Source of the DNA: Armatimonadota bacterium
GTDB taxonomy: Bacteria > Armatimonadota > Fimbriimonadia > Fimbriimonadales > ATM1
DNA: 5,908 nucleotides
Direction of reading: 5' to 3'
Assembly: GCA_003695835.1 (NCBI GenBank)
Contig: RFHN01000174.1
Coordinates: 1-5,908 of the forward strand
Every line of letters starts with the position of its first letter. The stretch's first letter is position 1. The notes beneath the pieces were generated by a model, which was not told where the DNA came from, did not search any database, and worked only from the letters and a program-made list of their open reading frames with translations. Made by a program: the position numbers and the translations under genes. Shown piece after piece: positions 5,182 through 5,908 of the stretch.

Positions 5182-5908
5182 TGCAGAAGCTGACCATCTT
5201 TCGCGCGTCCGGTCCACGAGTTCTGCTTGAAATCCTCCACCGCCACCCGGGCGTGGGGCAAATTGACTGGGTCGAAGAGGAACGAGTCGAAATCGCGTTC
5301 ATCGAGGGAACGAGTTTGCGGAGCGCGCGTCAGGGCGTACCCACGATCGAAGGGCCGTACGGCCTGCTCGAACTCATGGACAACAACCCTCTGGTTTGCG
5401 CCCGGCACGCATCCTGCCCTGGCCCTGCGGCGACCCTCGCCCTGATCGCCCTTGGGCCCCTGGCTCGCGCCGAGATGATCGCCGACGAGCCGACGCTCAC
5501 CTTCAACTTCGAAGACCGGCATGAGGAGATTGCCGCCGCCTTGGCTACCGAGGGCTGGCAGCAGGGATACACGATCAGCCCCGCCAACGATCCCGAAAAG
5601 AGCCGAGTCCTGGAGGGAGTCATCGAGGTTCCACTCAAAGAGGCGGTTGCACTGGAGGATATCGAGACGCTCTTCGACGATGTGTTTGGGCGAACGTTCT
5701 TCATCCGGCCCGCGAGCGCGTTACCGGAGGAAGCAGTCGAGGGCAGTCCGCTCGCCCGGTACGAATTTGAGGATTACACGGCTCCCCCATCGCCACGGAT
5801 TCGAATTCGCGTCCTCGCCGATCGAGACGGCAAAGCCGGCACGGCGCAAGTCGTCCATCTGTTCAACGTGATGGCTGGCTTTGAAGAGGATTTGGGGTTA
5901 GGGGAAGG
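5181..5908 (+). CDS. ArgC-like (N-acetyl-gamma-glutamyl-phosphate reductase fold) protein with reduced NAD(P)-binding domain, cut at the right edge
   Basis: The frame is open from ATG 5181 to the window end, with 242 codons and no stop. The C-terminal part lines up by eye with ArgC. RHEEIAAAL (113-121) matches the RHTPEI region. SPANDPEKSRVLEGVIEVPL (133-152) matches TPHLVPM.RG....VYVRL. GKAGTAQVVHLFNVMAGFEEDLGL matches the terminal G.AGQAVQNMNLM.G....TGL segment. The start, FRASGPRVLLEILHRHPGV, resembles the first Rossmann unit but keeps one glycine of GATGYTG. Only about 70-78 residues precede the Cys block, against roughly 140 or more in ArgC. C79 in ASCPGPAATLALIALGPL lies near the catalytic-Cys position, with about three extra residues before the helix. 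ArgC reduces an acyl phosphate with NADPH in arginine synthesis, but this protein may not be able to bind the cofactor. It has no strong ribosome site and is coupled by the TGATG overlap. An Asd-like origin is the main alternative. Confidence 0.75.
   Translation, partial: MQKLTIFRASGPRVLLEILHRHPGVGQIDWVEEERVEIAFIEGTSLRSARQGVPTIEGPYGLLELMDNNPLVCARHASCPGPAATLALIALGPLARAEMIADEPTLTFNFEDRHEEIAAALATEGWQQGYTISPANDPEKSRVLEGVIEVPLKEAVALEDIETLFDDVFGRTFFIRPASALPEEAVEGSPLARYEFEDYTAPPSPRIRIRVLADRDGKAGTAQVVHLFNVMAGFEEDLGLGE

Noticed and set aside
4699..5217. Minus-strand open frame opposite the six-helix membrane protein gene
   Set aside because: It is antisense to a strongly hydrophobic, coupled coding frame, and its polar, repetitive product is what such a frame produces in reverse.
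5181..5908. Reading the ArgC-like gene as a pseudogene
   Set aside because: All 242 visible codons are open, the frame is coupled to the gene before it, and C-terminal family motifs are in phase. Reduction of the N-terminal half looks like in-frame loss and not decay.

Overview
This is a GC-rich bacterial chromosomal segment with tightly packed genes, short or overlapping junctions, GTG starts and AGGAGG-type Shine-Dalgarno sequences. No rRNA, tRNA, CRISPR, phage or insertion-sequence signal was found. The phylum cannot be fixed from this sequence. A thinly sampled lineage such as Armatimonadota is only a weak impression, because nothing diagnostic is present.

The layout is two divergent gene sets separated by about 44 bp (3600-3643). 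On the minus strand, reading leftward from 3599, the order is a DoxX-family membrane protein, queF (queuosine synthesis), long-form hisG (first step of histidine synthesis) and mutS2 (MutS-family ATPase, cut by the left edge before its C-terminal nuclease region). The junctions are 24 nt, a 4-nt GTGA overlap and 1 nt, so queF-hisG-mutS2 look translationally coupled and all four genes are probably one transcript. The grouping is not an obvious pathway; it joins housekeeping genes of unrelated function.

On the plus strand, reading rightward from about 3644, are three genes joined by a 4-nt overlap and then a 1-nt overlap. The first is a two-helix membrane-anchored protein with a large, probably extracytoplasmic alpha/beta domain. 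The second is a six-helix integral membrane protein. The third resembles N-acetyl-gamma-glutamyl-phosphate reductase (ArgC) and is cut by the right edge. Its NAD(P)-binding half is reduced to about 75 residues and has lost the glycine-rich loop, while its C-terminal half is kept. I do not recognise the two membrane proteins. The trio is the part of the window most likely to be an undescribed system.

The divergent gap holds a near-perfect inverted repeat (3609-3630) that overlaps the ribosome binding site of the DoxX-family gene. It is the best regulatory candidate. No convincing terminator is visible, and both gene sets may continue beyond the window. There is no gene-free stretch longer than 300 bases.
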